Origin: Pelosinus sp.
GTDB taxonomy: Bacteria > Bacillota > Negativicutes > DSM-13327
DNA: 64,000 bases
Reading direction: 5' to 3'
NCBI GenBank assembly: GCA_029239675.1
Contig: JARBUM010000006.1
Location: 62,001-126,000, forward strand
In this document: in pieces, positions 15,904-24,397 of the stretch
Position numbering within the stretch: the first letter of the stretch is position 1
How the letters are laid out: every line of letters starts with the position of its first letter
Made by a program: the position numbers and the translations under genes
The notes under the pieces: model-generated
Seen by the model: only the letters and a program-made list of their open reading frames with translations
Database searches by the model: none
What the model was told of the DNA's origin: nothing

Positions 15904-16608
15904 CTACTGTAGTTCTACCGTTACCTGAACAGTTGCGCCTACAGTTACTTTACCAGCGGGAATATTCGGTGCACCTCCGTCCATACTAGCGGCTTTTAAC
16001 ATCCTAGTTTCCATCATAACTGGGTGATAGAACACACCAGATTCATTTACGAGTGTTACGTTAGCAACTCTTTTATTCAGCGCAGTTGCAATCACTTCCG
16101 CTTTTTTCAAAGCATCTTCAACAGCATCTCTTACTGCTTCATTTTTGCTGTTCGTTTCATTTGCTGTTTCAAAACGGATGGAGTTTATCTCATTCGCACC
16201 CGCACTTGTAATTTCATCCACTAAAATCCCCACTTGTTCTATCGAGGTACTGATTTCAAGTCTATTCGTTACACGATATCCTTCCAACTTAGGTAATTTT
16301 TCTTTTTCATAGTTATAAATCGGATCAACCTGGTATGTACTTGTTTTGATTTGTTCCTCAGTTACTCCCTGCTCTTTCAAATTAGCAAACACACGATTTG
16401 CAATTTGGGTATTGTCATTCTTTGCTTTTTCTAGATTAGCGTTCACCGAGTTTATCGAGAAAGTAATTCGGGCCACGTCAGGGATAACTTCTTTTTGACT
16501 ATTGCCAGTTACCTGCACCACCGTTTTAGGAGCCTCATTTGCAAACACTGGGACGGCTAACAGTAGGCACATAGCCAATAGTAGCGTAATTTTTTTTAAC
16601 ATTTTCAT
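15904..16608 (-). CDS. secreted SIMPL-domain protein (DUF541)
   Basis: 234 residues. A signal peptide (about 1-23, LLLAMCLLLAVPVFA) is followed by a SIMPL domain: VVQVTGNSQKEVIPDVARITFSI, the KAKNDNTQIANRVFANLKEQG helix, and the C-terminal VTVGATVQVTVEL strand. These proteins (YggE-like) are exported, form oligomers and often belong to envelope-stress regulons; exact function unknown. An ECF-type motif GTTAC-N16-CGTT sits at 16668-16644, about 36 bases upstream, tying it to the sigma factor at 18772-19368. Confidence 0.88.
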   Translation of the reverse strand: MKMLKKITLLLAMCLLLAVPVFANEAPKTVVQVTGNSQKEVIPDVARITFSINSVNANLEKAKNDNTQIANRVFANLKEQGVTEEQIKTSTYQVDPIYNYEKEKLPKLEGYRVTNRLEISTSIEQVGILVDEITSAGANEINSIRFETANETNSKNEAVRDAVEDALKKAEVIATALNKRVANVTLVNESGVFYHPVMMETRMLKAASMDGGAPNIPAGKVTVGATVQVTVELQ

Positions 16609-16643
16609 ATACCTCCAATAATTTTGATCTTTCTATTATTTAA

Positions 16644-16668
16644 AACGTCTCATTTTCGAAAAAGTAAC
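16644..16668 (-). promoter_or_regulatory. candidate ECF promoter of the SIMPL gene
   Basis: On the minus strand GTTAC (16668-16664), 16 bases, CGTT (16647-16644). The same pair with the same spacing lies before the ECF sigma gene (19442-19418) and before the secreted gene at 17679. Confidence 0.7.
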
Positions 16669-16689
16669 GGCTATTTTAACGGTATAAGA

Positions 16690-17679
16690 TTATCTTTTAA
16701 TTTTCAGCTTATTTTTGCTTAATATCTTACCATTCTGGTCAACAAATGTGACTTTCATCGTACCTCGCTCTTCTATAAGACTGCGGTCGATTGTAACATA
16801 ATCATCCGGATAGATGATATTCATTGTAATAAACTGATCGGGATGTGGGCTTTTAGTATGAACATATACGGTCATATTCTTGCCACTCACTGTTACTCTT
16901 TCAATACCAATATTCGATTGGGCTGAAGATGTTCCCATACTTGCAAATAAGATCAGCTTATTATTAAACTCTGTTCCTTTAAATTTTTTTAGTATGTCCT
17001 TTGAAATACGATCATCCTGGGTCAACTGTCCATCATCATTGATGATGGTAGCAAAAAACATATCTTCGGGATATTGAGATTTATAATATTTCCACTCTTT
17101 ATATTTATTAGTTTTAAATAATACTTTTGTTAACTCTTTCTCCGAAGAAAATAGAGCTCCGTCGATTTTATAAGTTGTCCATATTGTGCCTCGCTTGGCA
17201 AATGGCTTAACCATGGTCATAGTATGCGTCTTTCCTTGATGAGTTACCTCAATATCAATTTGTCCATAGCGGGAAATTGAACTACTACTTAGCATCTTCA
17301 CTATAGAAAACCCATCTTTTTCTGTAAATCCATATTTCTTGCCTTCGACCCTCGCGACTTGCATAGGATCAAGCCGCCAAAGTTCTCTGCCTTCATCCAC
17401 ATTTTGCTGCCACTTGATCACTTTATCATAATCAAGACCTTTCACTCCTACTTTGGATTTGCTATATGTATGAAATTCTCTAGGACTGGCCAATTCTAGC
17501 TTACCGGAATATTCATTAGCTTGCACCTGCTGTATATCTGTTGAAACATATGTTTTCAAGTAAACCGGTTCTGCAGCATCAACATGTTTTGGTATAAGTA
17601 CTTGTATTCCAATCGAGGTTACTATAGCAGCACTTGCCGCAAAGGTTGTAATTTTTTTTAATTTCACATTCATCTTCAT
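16690..17679 (-). CDS. secreted protein of unknown function (PrcB-C-like C-terminus possible)
   Basis: 329 residues with a signal peptide (about 1-35, AASAAIVTSIGIQVLIPKHVDAA). The middle part (KSKVGVKGLDYDKVIKWQQ, DGFSIVKMLSSSSISRYGQIDIEV) is not recognised. The C-terminal LILFASMGTSSAQSNIGIERV ... YVHTKSPHPDQFITMN resembles PrcB-C domains of exported protease-associated proteins. A start of GTTAC-N16-CGTT type lies 38-62 bases upstream, and AGGAGGAAG precedes the ATG. It belongs, by promoter and position, to the ECF sigma cluster. Confidence 0.65.
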   Translation of the reverse strand: MKMNVKLKKITTFAASAAIVTSIGIQVLIPKHVDAAEPVYLKTYVSTDIQQVQANEYSGKLELASPREFHTYSKSKVGVKGLDYDKVIKWQQNVDEGRELWRLDPMQVARVEGKKYGFTEKDGFSIVKMLSSSSISRYGQIDIEVTHQGKTHTMTMVKPFAKRGTIWTTYKIDGALFSSEKELTKVLFKTNKYKEWKYYKSQYPEDMFFATIINDDGQLTQDDRISKDILKKFKGTEFNNKLILFASMGTSSAQSNIGIERVTVSGKNMTVYVHTKSPHPDQFITMNIIYPDDYVTIDRSLIEERGTMKVTFVDQNGKILSKNKLKIKR

Positions 17680-17716
17680 CTTCCTCCTCGTGACTAATTA
17701 GTCATCTATATCTATA

Positions 17717-17741
17717 AACGTAATACAATCCAAAAGGTAAC
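17717..17741 (-). promoter_or_regulatory. candidate ECF promoter of the secreted protein gene
   Basis: On the minus strand GTTAC (17741-17737), 16 bases, CGTT (17720-17717). It is identical in core and spacing to the motifs before the sigma gene and the SIMPL gene, and it is embedded in the hairpin at 17717-17756. Confidence 0.65.
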
Positions 17742-17756
17742 GGATTGCATTACGTT
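17717..17756 (-). terminator. terminator of the sigma/anti-sigma operon, overlapping an ECF promoter
   Basis: Arms 17717-17731 and 17742-17756 form a 15-bp stem with one mismatch, followed on the minus strand by only a short T-rich stretch and preceded by A-runs. It sits six bases after the anti-sigma stop codon. The loop and 3' arm contain the promoter motif of the next gene. Confidence 0.65.
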
Positions 17757-17762
17757 TTTTAA

Positions 17763-18794
17763 CTATTGCTCTACTTCTTTCACAATCAAAGCTTCTGCTA
17801 TCTTCTGCAGTTCCGTTGGGGTCTTATTTCCTTCGATGGTTATATCATACTGATCCATTTTCACAGTTATGATGTTAATACTACCTTTTGTATTTTTTGC
17901 GAATGGCTGTAATCCAACATCTTCAGCAAGGGCGTGTACTTCTTCTTTGTTAGCATCGTCCTTACTTCTTTCCCTATTCTCTTCTAGTGGTCTTTGAGTG
18001 ATTATAATCTCATCATGATTACCCAAATTATATACTTGTTGTATAATCCCGCTAGTATTATCTATTTTTATAGATTTTGCTTCCTGATTAGGCATTACCA
18101 TCATCATAGCAATTTTACGTTCAGGCTGAATACTTTTGTTAGCCCTTAAAGATTTCGTTCTCGTTTCCGCCATTTGTACACTTTTTTCTATAGTCATATC
18201 CTTAGGAGTTTCCTGTTGAAGTATTGCCACCTGGTTTGGTTTATTCTCTATTTCTGGTGATTCTACTCCATGTATTATTTCCGCAATTACCTGAGAAACG
18301 GAATCAGAAGATTTATCTTTAACAGGTACAGACATAGTTGTTCCTGTATTATTACCAGATTGATTCTGCTGTGGAATTCTTGTATTAGATTCTACAATGG
18401 TAGAATCACTAGATTGCTCAATAGCCGCTACCAGCTTTTGTTTTTCCGTACTATCATCAACTTGTTGAACCATATGACTATCGGGTGATGGCGGCAATAA
18501 GAAATGTCCGAATGCAGCCATTAGTACTGCTGCTGTTCCGACCAAACCACCAAATAGCCAATGGTTACGCCTTTTTTGCTTTTGCGTCTTAAGTTCAGCT
18601 GCCAATTCTTCAACCATTTCATCAATTAGTAATTTAGGTAAATCTTCTTGACTAAAAGATTGTTTAACTAAGACAGCCACTTCTATCAATTCATTTACTT
18701 CCCCATCCTGCACAACAGGACGTTTACTATCATTCAGACTGTCTAAATATCGCGAAAGTTCATCTGCCTGATTATATTCCAGATCCTTTAGCAT
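17763..18794 (-). CDS. membrane anti-sigma factor of the adjacent ECF sigma
   Basis: 343 residues: cytoplasmic helical N-terminus (1-78) with LSRYLDSLNDSKRP and LPKLLIDEMVEELAAELK, one membrane helix (about 79-101, HWLFGGLVGTAAVLMAAFGHFLLP), a long polar extracytoplasmic linker, and a C-terminal folded part (INIITVKMDQYDITIEGNKTPTELQKIAEALI) like DUF4367-type sensors of anti-sigma factors. It starts inside the sigma gene's 3' end (23-base overlap), the usual arrangement. No zinc-binding HxxxCxxC is visible. Confidence 0.78.
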   Translation of the reverse strand: MLKDLEYNQADELSRYLDSLNDSKRPVVQDGEVNELIEVAVLVKQSFSQEDLPKLLIDEMVEELAAELKTQKQKRRNHWLFGGLVGTAAVLMAAFGHFLLPPSPDSHMVQQVDDSTEKQKLVAAIEQSSDSTIVESNTRIPQQNQSGNNTGTTMSVPVKDKSSDSVSQVIAEIIHGVESPEIENKPNQVAILQQETPKDMTIEKSVQMAETRTKSLRANKSIQPERKIAMMMVMPNQEAKSIKIDNTSGIIQQVYNLGNHDEIIITQRPLEENRERSKDDANKEEVHALAEDVGLQPFAKNTKGSINIITVKMDQYDITIEGNKTPTELQKIAEALIVKEVEQ

Positions 18795-19368
18795 CTACTT
18801 CACCTCCTCCTCTCAGTATGCCTATCCCTAGGCACATCTTACGTAAATTTTGCAAAGCCCTCTGTTGAAGCATCTTAATTGCTGGCTCACTCTTATTCAT
18901 CTGAATGGCAACATCGCGAATTGATATACCTAATATAACTCTTAACTTTACTACTTCACGTTGCTCCTCAGGTAAACGACCAACCAAATTCGCCATCTCT
19001 TCTTGCCCTTCAAGCCGAAGGGTATATTCTTCTGGATTTTCTCCTATGTCAGGAATCGATCCCTGATATTCATTAATATTGACTACCTGAGGGGCACGCC
19101 CATTCTTACGCCAAAAATCAGTCACTACGTTTATCGCAATTTTCCCTAGATAGCTTTTAAATGGAACATCCAAAATCTTATAGCGCGGTAGTGAGCGAAA
19201 CGCCTTCATAAAGGTTTCCTGAGTTAGTTCCTTTGCGTCATCTTCATTACCAAGTTTACTATAAATAAATCTATAAATAGGTTGCCAATAGCATGAAATT
19301 AAAGTATTTAGTGCTTCGCGATCTCCGTCTTTCGCTTTTGTAATCAGTATATTTTCTTCATCAGTCAC
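18772..19368 (-). CDS. ECF-family RNA polymerase sigma factor
   Basis: About 199 residues. Region 2 (YWQPIYRFIYSKLGNEDDAKELTQETFMKAFRSL) and region 4 (LPEEQREVVKLRVILGISIRDVAIQMNKSEPAIKMLQQRALQNLRK) are clear. I choose GTG 19368 with AAGGTGGTGA upstream. A frame extension to a TTG at 19428 is unlikely because the candidate promoter at 19442-19418 would start transcription near 19411, inside it. The overlapping downstream gene is its likely anti-sigma factor. Confidence 0.88.
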   Translation of the reverse strand: MTDEENILITKAKDGDREALNTLISCYWQPIYRFIYSKLGNEDDAKELTQETFMKAFRSLPRYKILDVPFKSYLGKIAINVVTDFWRKNGRAPQVVNINEYQGSIPDIGENPEEYTLRLEGQEEMANLVGRLPEEQREVVKLRVILGISIRDVAIQMNKSEPAIKMLQQRALQNLRKMCLGIGILRGGGEVDAKGSGI

Positions 19369-19417
19369 TGCCGCGATCACCACCTTCTCGTCAGAAAAAC
19401 ATCTGACATCTATTAAT

Positions 19418-19442
19418 AACGATACCAATTCAAAAAAGTAAC
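19418..19442 (-). promoter_or_regulatory. candidate autoregulatory ECF promoter
   Basis: On the minus strand GTTAC (19442-19438), 16 bases, CGTT (19421-19418). It matches the motifs before the SIMPL gene and the secreted protein gene exactly in core and spacing. Confidence 0.7.
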
Positions 19443-19591
19443 GCAGACATTTTTATTGATAGTAAATTGTCCCTAATATCTGCTTTATGAAAAAACGTGA
19501 CTCGTCTTTTTTAACCGCAGAGACATAAAGAACACAGAGAACAATTTTTTTCCTTGCTTTCTTTCACTAAATCATATACTTTCTAGCATAA

Positions 19592-19613
19592 TAAAAAGAA
19601 ACCTACCAAGGTT
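19592..19613 (-). terminator. hairpin terminator after the CoA-disulfide reductase gene
   Basis: AACCT/AGGTT stem with a four-base loop, followed on the minus strand by TTTCTTTTTAT. It lies about 37 bases after the stop codon. Confidence 0.6.
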
Positions 19614-19649
19614 CCTATTTAATATTGTTAGTCTTGGCAAACTCTATTC

Positions 19650-21287
19650 TCATTTAGTCTCTTGTTTATACTCTTTATAACCACCGGAAAGATTATATAC
19701 ATTCGTAAAGCCAAGATTAATTAATAGATTTTGTGCTGCATTACCCGTTACACCCTTATTGCAATGTACTACTATGGATTCTTTCTTAGAAAATTCCATC
19801 GCCTTCTCTTTAAGATTCCCAAGAGGTATATTGATAGCACCCTCAATATGTCCTTTTTCAAAATCCTTGTTACTTCTAACATCAATCACTGTAAAGCTCG
19901 TCCTATTTTTGATAAGATCCTGAATGGTAATGATTTTTCTACCTCGATTCAAAGCATTTTCCAAAATCATTCCCGTGTACATAACTGGATCTTTTGTTGT
20001 GGAATATGGCGGAGCATAGGCAAGATCAAGATGAGCTAAATCACCTACTTTTGCGCCAAAAGTTATGGCAGTGGCAAATACATCGATCCTTTTATCAACG
20101 CCTTTTTTTCCGATAATTTGAACGCCTAATAGTCGCTCTGACTTTCTATCAGCAACGGCTTTAATCACCATTTCGGAACTTCCTTCAAAATACTCGGTTT
20201 GATTTGGCTTGATATTATGAATGATTTCTACATCATATCCTGCCTTTTTCGCTTCTGTTTCTGTATATCCTGTCTGCCCGCAGGTTAGATCAAATACTTT
20301 TACAATCCCTGTACCCAGTATCCCCCTAAAACTTAAATCCCCTCCTGTAATAATATCCCCGACTATTCTACCTGTCTTATTTGCTGTTGAGCCCATTGGG
20401 CGATAGCAAGGTGTCCCATCTATGAGAAAATAGCTTTCAGCACAATCCCCTACTGCATAAATCCCATTAATAGAAGTTTCCATTTTTCGATTGACTTTGA
20501 TGGCTCCAGTAGAGCCAATTTCTATGCCGGCTTGTACGGCAAGACGGACTTCTGGTTTAACTCCTGCAGAAAGGATTACCATGTCTGCAGCTACCGCTCT
20601 ACCTACATCCGTCAGTATGGTTCCTGCTTGTTTATCGATCTTCACTACTTTTTCCTCTGTAAGGACTTGTACCTTATGTTCAATAAGTTCCTTTTTTATA
20701 TAGGAAGACATTTCATAATCATAAGAAGGCATAACCTGCCCAACAGCTTCTATCACTGATACTTGGATTCCTTTTTTTACCAGGTTCTCTGCAAGCTCCA
20801 TTCCAATAAACCCACTACCAATGATAACAGCCGATACTGGTTTATACTTTTTTATGTATTTCTTAATTTTATCCGCACTAATGATATTTCTTAAAATAAA
20901 TATATTCTCACTTTCTATACCTTCAATCTTTGCCCTTACAGGAACTGCGCCTGTCGCTAAGACAAGGATATCATAGGAATCACAAAAAATTTCTCCGGTT
21001 TGCAAATTTTTGATTTCTAGTTCTTTTTTTTCAGAATCAATTTTTATCACTTCATGTCCTGTTTTAATATCAATGTCAAAGCGTTTTTTAAACCATTCGG
21101 AATTTCTCGGATTCAAATTTTCCCTAGTGATATACTCTTCGCCTATATAATAAGGAAGACCACAAACTGAATAAGAAATATCCGTATCTCTTTCATAGAT
21201 GACAATTTCATTTTCTATATTGTTTCTTCTTGCTTTAGCTGCTACCGAAGTTCCCGCAGCTACCGATCCAATAATGATAATTCTCAT
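19650..21287 (-). CDS. FAD-dependent CoA-disulfide reductase-rhodanese fusion
   Basis: About 545 residues. An N-terminal pyridine-nucleotide disulfide oxidoreductase starts IIIIGSVAAGTSVAAKARR, with the single active Cys in SYSVCGLPYYIG (C42), then a second NAD-binding GSGFIGMELAENL and FAD-binding GIYAVGDCAES. A C-terminal rhodanese domain has VIDVRSNKDFEKGHIEGAINIP and the active HCNKGVTGNAA. Such CoADR-Rhd proteins reduce CoA disulfide/persulfides or polysulfides. ATG 21287 follows GGGAGAG. It lies behind arsA but a terminator separates them, and it has a TATAAT box of its own. Confidence 0.88.
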   Translation of the reverse strand: MRIIIIGSVAAGTSVAAKARRNNIENEIVIYERDTDISYSVCGLPYYIGEEYITRENLNPRNSEWFKKRFDIDIKTGHEVIKIDSEKKELEIKNLQTGEIFCDSYDILVLATGAVPVRAKIEGIESENIFILRNIISADKIKKYIKKYKPVSAVIIGSGFIGMELAENLVKKGIQVSVIEAVGQVMPSYDYEMSSYIKKELIEHKVQVLTEEKVVKIDKQAGTILTDVGRAVAADMVILSAGVKPEVRLAVQAGIEIGSTGAIKVNRKMETSINGIYAVGDCAESYFLIDGTPCYRPMGSTANKTGRIVGDIITGGDLSFRGILGTGIVKVFDLTCGQTGYTETEAKKAGYDVEIIHNIKPNQTEYFEGSSEMVIKAVADRKSERLLGVQIIGKKGVDKRIDVFATAITFGAKVGDLAHLDLAYAPPYSTTKDPVMYTGMILENALNRGRKIITIQDLIKNRTSFTVIDVRSNKDFEKGHIEGAINIPLGNLKEKAMEFSKKESIVVHCNKGVTGNAAQNLLINLGFTNVYNLSGGYKEYKQETK

Positions 21288-21364
21288 GTTTACTCTCTCC
21301 CTATATGCATACTTATTTATTATGATCTTATTATAACAAGAAAAATCATTTACGTCCTTTTGAT

Positions 21365-21402
21365 AAAAAGAGAGATGACCAAAAATCCTTTTGATCATCT
21401 CT
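21365..21402 (-). terminator. terminator after arsA
   Basis: AGAGATGACC (21371-21380) pairs with GATCATCTCT (21393-21402); on the minus strand CTTTTTATC follows. It separates arsA from the reductase gene. Confidence 0.75.
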
Positions 21403-21435
21403 TTAACCTAATTCAGTTTATCAAATATTTGCCTA

Positions 21436-23187
21436 TCATTTAATTAATTCTACTAACTCTTTACCTTTTATCTCTTCACTCTTCCATGGTATTACTGCAA
21501 AATTACCTTGGGCAATTTCATCTACTTTATTAATCCATGGAATTTCGTTCAGTGCTTTTGTTTTTAATAATGGACTTTGGGTATTGGTCATTAGTATGCT
21601 TGAATTAATAACCCACCATTTGTTATTAATTCCTGCTCTTTTTAAATCCTCTTGCAATCTCATTGCTTCATATACAGGAGTTGCTTCGGGAAGGGTTACA
21701 ATAACAACCTCTGTTTCTTTTTCATCCCGTAATCTAGGCAATAGTTTTTTTACTGATTCTGGTATATCACCGTGAGACTTTTGTATTTCTTTATGATAAC
21801 TTTGTGTAGCATCTAATAGCAATAAAGTATGACCTGTAGGTGCAGTATCAATGACCACAACCTCATCATCAGCCTTATCTACAATCTCAGCAAAGGCGCG
21901 GAATACGGCAATTTCCTGTGTGCAGGGTGAGCGAAGGTCTTCTTCTACATAGGCAATGTCTTCTTCCTTCATTGTCTCCCTTGCCTTTGCCAAAACGGCC
22001 TCTGTATAATTCTGCAGTTCTTCTTTCTCATCAATCTTACTTACGGTAATTCCATGACCTTCTTCTACTATAAACTTTAGATGATCGGCTGGATCAGTAG
22101 TTGTTAAATGGACTTTTACACCTTTCGCTGCAAGTCCAATGGCAATAGCCGCTGCTAGGGTAGTTTTTCCAACTCCACCTTTCCCCATAGCGAAAATTAC
22201 TCTTTTCTGCGATACGTAAAGATCTTCAATTAAATCTTTAACTTTTGGCAACTTTTCTTTGTTTAGTTTATAGTTTTGTGTTTCTAGATAATTTTCTTTT
22301 AATAGCATTCTTATATTTTTTATTCCTGTGATATTATATGCACGCAGGGGAATCCGATAGGTTTCAATATCTTTTAAATACTCAGGGATATTCTGTAATG
22401 CTCCTTGTTGTTTAGCATATAGTTTATCTGCCACTTCATCATTTTCAATATCTAGCTCCAATACACCATTGATGACTAATAGTTGATTGTTAACCCCTAG
22501 CTCCTTTAGTTCTTTTGAAGCTCTCTCTGCTTCTTTCAGTGGAGAATATTCAGCTCTAGCGAGTAAGACGAGTGTTGTCATTTTCCCGTCAGCTAGGGTA
22601 TTCACTGCATTCTTGTATACTTCTTTTTTACTTTCAAGGCCTGCCAATTGACCTAGACAAGATGCGCCGTGGGTATTTTCACTAATAAAATTACTCCATG
22701 CAGATGGTAATTGTAACATTCGTAAGGTATGACCCGTTGGTGCTGTATCAAATAGTATATGATCATATTCTGTTTGGGTTTTTTCATCTGTTATAAAGTT
22801 AGAAAACTCATTAAAAGCAGCAATTTCTACAGTACATGAACCCGAAAGTTGTTCCTCCATATTCTGTATAACACTTGGCGGGAGCTTCCCTTTGTAAGGT
22901 GCAATAACGGACTCCTTATAAGCCTTGGCAGCTTCTTCCGGATTCAGGTTAGCTACCACAAGATTCGGCACCTCTTGGATAGGAGTACCTTTACTATCAA
23001 GATCAATTCCAAAAACATCCTGCAAATTGGATGCCGGATCTGTACTGACCAATAATACTTTTTTCCCTTGGTCGGCTAAAGTAATTGCAGTCGCACAAGC
23101 CGTTGAAGTTTTTCCAACTCCCCCTTTGCCTGTGAAAAATAAATACTTTGTCAAATTTATATTATCTGGATTAAATACTTTATACAT
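21436..23187 (-). CDS. arsA: arsenite-transporting-type ATPase ArsA (two-domain)
   Basis: 583 residues, the usual length of a duplicated ArsA. Each half has a deviant Walker A (GKGGVGKTS at about 20-28 and GKGGVGKTT near 335) and the signature DTAPTGHTLRMLQLP or DTAPTGHTLLLLD. Metalloid-binding cysteines are seen in SGSCTVEIAAFNEF, ASCLGQLAG and RSPCTQEIAVFRAF. ArsA normally energises the ArsB or Acr3 arsenite pump after receiving As(III) from ArsD. No pump gene lies in this cluster. An ArsR-type operator lies 40-70 bases upstream. Confidence 0.93.
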   Translation of the reverse strand: MYKVFNPDNINLTKYLFFTGKGGVGKTSTACATAITLADQGKKVLLVSTDPASNLQDVFGIDLDSKGTPIQEVPNLVVANLNPEEAAKAYKESVIAPYKGKLPPSVIQNMEEQLSGSCTVEIAAFNEFSNFITDEKTQTEYDHILFDTAPTGHTLRMLQLPSAWSNFISENTHGASCLGQLAGLESKKEVYKNAVNTLADGKMTTLVLLARAEYSPLKEAERASKELKELGVNNQLLVINGVLELDIENDEVADKLYAKQQGALQNIPEYLKDIETYRIPLRAYNITGIKNIRMLLKENYLETQNYKLNKEKLPKVKDLIEDLYVSQKRVIFAMGKGGVGKTTLAAAIAIGLAAKGVKVHLTTTDPADHLKFIVEEGHGITVSKIDEKEELQNYTEAVLAKARETMKEEDIAYVEEDLRSPCTQEIAVFRAFAEIVDKADDEVVVIDTAPTGHTLLLLDATQSYHKEIQKSHGDIPESVKKLLPRLRDEKETEVVIVTLPEATPVYEAMRLQEDLKRAGINNKWWVINSSILMTNTQSPLLKTKALNEIPWINKVDEIAQGNFAVIPWKSEEIKGKELVELIK

Positions 23188-23226
23188 GTAACACCCTCCT
23201 ATTTTTAACTTAGCCAGTCTTACATT

Positions 23227-23254
23227 ATATTACTATATTCAATTATAATCATAT
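23227..23254 (-). promoter_or_regulatory. ArsR-type operator before arsA
   Basis: On the plus strand ATATTA, 13 bases, TAATCATAT, with the shared inner pattern CTATATTCA. It matches the sites at 23817-23844 and 24398-24425 in core and spacing. Confidence 0.65.
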
Positions 23255-23313
23255 GGTATTCTTATTATTTTGTCAATAGCATCCAAATCCCTATAAGAGT
23301 TTATTTTCTAGTG

Positions 23314-23354
23314 CAAAAAATAGCAAGAATATCGGGCCAAGCCCTCACTCTTGC
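23314..23354 (-). terminator. terminator between arsD and arsA
   Basis: GCAAGA/TCTTGC stem with an inner GGGC/GCCC pairing; on the minus strand TATTTTTTGC follows. It should reduce read-through from arsD into arsA. Confidence 0.65.
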
Positions 23355-23408
23355 CATTTCTATTTGAAAGTTATAGTGTTTGTTGATTTTGTAACAAAAT
23401 CCTACGTA

Positions 23409-23780
23409 TTAACAACATCCACCATCACAGCAACATCCACTATTTTCATCTGGAGCAATAGTTGTAAATTCTTCTTTAGGTAGCCCTGACCATTGGGCAA
23501 ATTCATCATCTGTTGGATATGCCTTCGTCTTAACTACTTCCCCATCCACAATTGTAATAGGCAATACTTCTACTTCTTCTTTCATCAAATACTCATTAAC
23601 TTTCTTATTATCGATAAATGCTTGTGGCTCATTAGAAAGACCATAGCGAGCTATGGAAATACCCTTCTTAGTCAGATTATTAATGATAGTAGCCACTCTT
23701 AGCAGTTCTGGATCAATACCAGGTCCACAAATTCCTGTTGCACAACACATCGCTGGATCATAAATTTCAATTTTACTCAT
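23409..23780 (-). CDS. arsD: arsenite metallochaperone ArsD
   Basis: 123 residues with the ArsD fingerprint: C12-C13 and C18 in MCCATGICGPGIDPEL, a thioredoxin-like core (SIARYGLSNEPQAFIDN, VEVLPITIVDGEVVKTKAYP), and the C-terminal CCCDGGCC cluster (C116-C118, C122-C123). It binds As(III) or Sb(III) and hands it to ArsA. The extra C-terminal Cys pairs are also found in the E. coli plasmid protein. Own operator-containing promoter region upstream. Confidence 0.93.
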   Translation of the reverse strand: MSKIEIYDPAMCCATGICGPGIDPELLRVATIINNLTKKGISIARYGLSNEPQAFIDNKKVNEYLMKEEVEVLPITIVDGEVVKTKAYPTDDEFAQWSGLPKEEFTTIAPDENSGCCCDGGCC

Positions 23781-23806
23781 TTATATCTCCCCTTTTATTA
23801 ATTATC

Positions 23807-23854
23807 TTTCAATAGAATATGATTATAGTTCAATGTAATCATATTCTATTGAAA
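23807..23854 (-). promoter_or_regulatory. ArsR-type operator: 19-bp perfect inverted repeat before arsD
   Basis: Arms 23807-23825 and 23836-23854 are exact inverted repeats around ten bases. The core at 23817-23844 is ATATGA, 13 bases, TAATCATAT. Being transcribed downstream of arsR, it could also fold as a terminator between arsR and arsD. Confidence 0.7.
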
Positions 23855-23859
23855 AGGTG

Positions 23860-24219
23860 CTAAGCACCTGTGTTCTCTATAGGCCCACATTCATAGTTTT
23901 GTTCCCTGTACATTCTTAACTTCTCTACATCTTGCTGATATTGAGGATGCTTTACAAGATCTTCATCTAATAGTGTCTTTATAAAAGAATGCTCTGTTAA
24001 TATATCGGTATTAATACCATAGTAGACCCACTGAGATCTTTTTTCACTATAAATAATCCCTGCATCACGAAGTTTCGCTAAATGCCTAGACACGTTAGAC
24101 TGGCTACTTTGGAGTATAGCTTCAATTTCGCATACACATAGATTTTCAACTCGTAATAAATTGACAATACTAAGTCTAGTTCCATCCCCTAATGCTTTTA
24201 GTACTCGTGTTAAATTCAA
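23860..24219 (-). CDS. arsR: ArsR-family metalloregulatory repressor
   Basis: 119 residues with a winged helix: LKALGDGTRLSIVNLLR, then the metalloid site ENLCVCEIEAIL (C28 and C30 of the ELCVCDL motif), and the recognition helix SSQSNVSRHLAKLRDAGII. Binding of As(III) or Sb(III) to these cysteines releases the repressor from DNA. A third Cys near residue 113 may complete the site. First gene of the ars cluster; its operator at 24398-24425 lies about 180 bases upstream of the start. Confidence 0.92.
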   Translation of the reverse strand: MNLTRVLKALGDGTRLSIVNLLRVENLCVCEIEAILQSSQSNVSRHLAKLRDAGIIYSEKRSQWVYYGINTDILTEHSFIKTLLDEDLVKHPQYQQDVEKLRMYREQNYECGPIENTGA

Positions 24220-24255
24220 TTTGACCTACCTCCTTGCCATCTAATCTAACTTATA

Positions 24256-24345
24256 AGAAAAGACTTGGTTTCGACAAGTCCTCAGACGAAGGTCGAAGCC
24301 TTAGTCGTTCTTATTTGGAATCGAGAAAGTGATATACTTTCTGAT
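24256..24345. repeat. dispersed structured repeat, family 2, copy A (in the arsR leader)
   Basis: Shares a block with 50331-50405: GACTTGG, a pairing CAAG, CCTCAGACG, AGGT, GAA, CTTAGTCGTTCTTATTT. Copy A forms three consecutive hairpins (GACTTG/CAAGTC; GACGAAGG/CCTTAGTC; GGAATCGAGAAAGT/ACTTTCTGATTCC). Lies between the arsR operator and arsR. Confidence 0.7.
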
Positions 24346-24397
24346 TCCGTAAAATATACGGACAAGTCTACAGTATTTCTACCTACTTTTCTATATT

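Noticed and set aside
19505-19550. CGCAGAGACATAAAGAACACAGAGAAC repeat-like stretch
   Set aside because: Resembles a common Firmicute intergenic sequence and has only one copy here; nothing further could be said.
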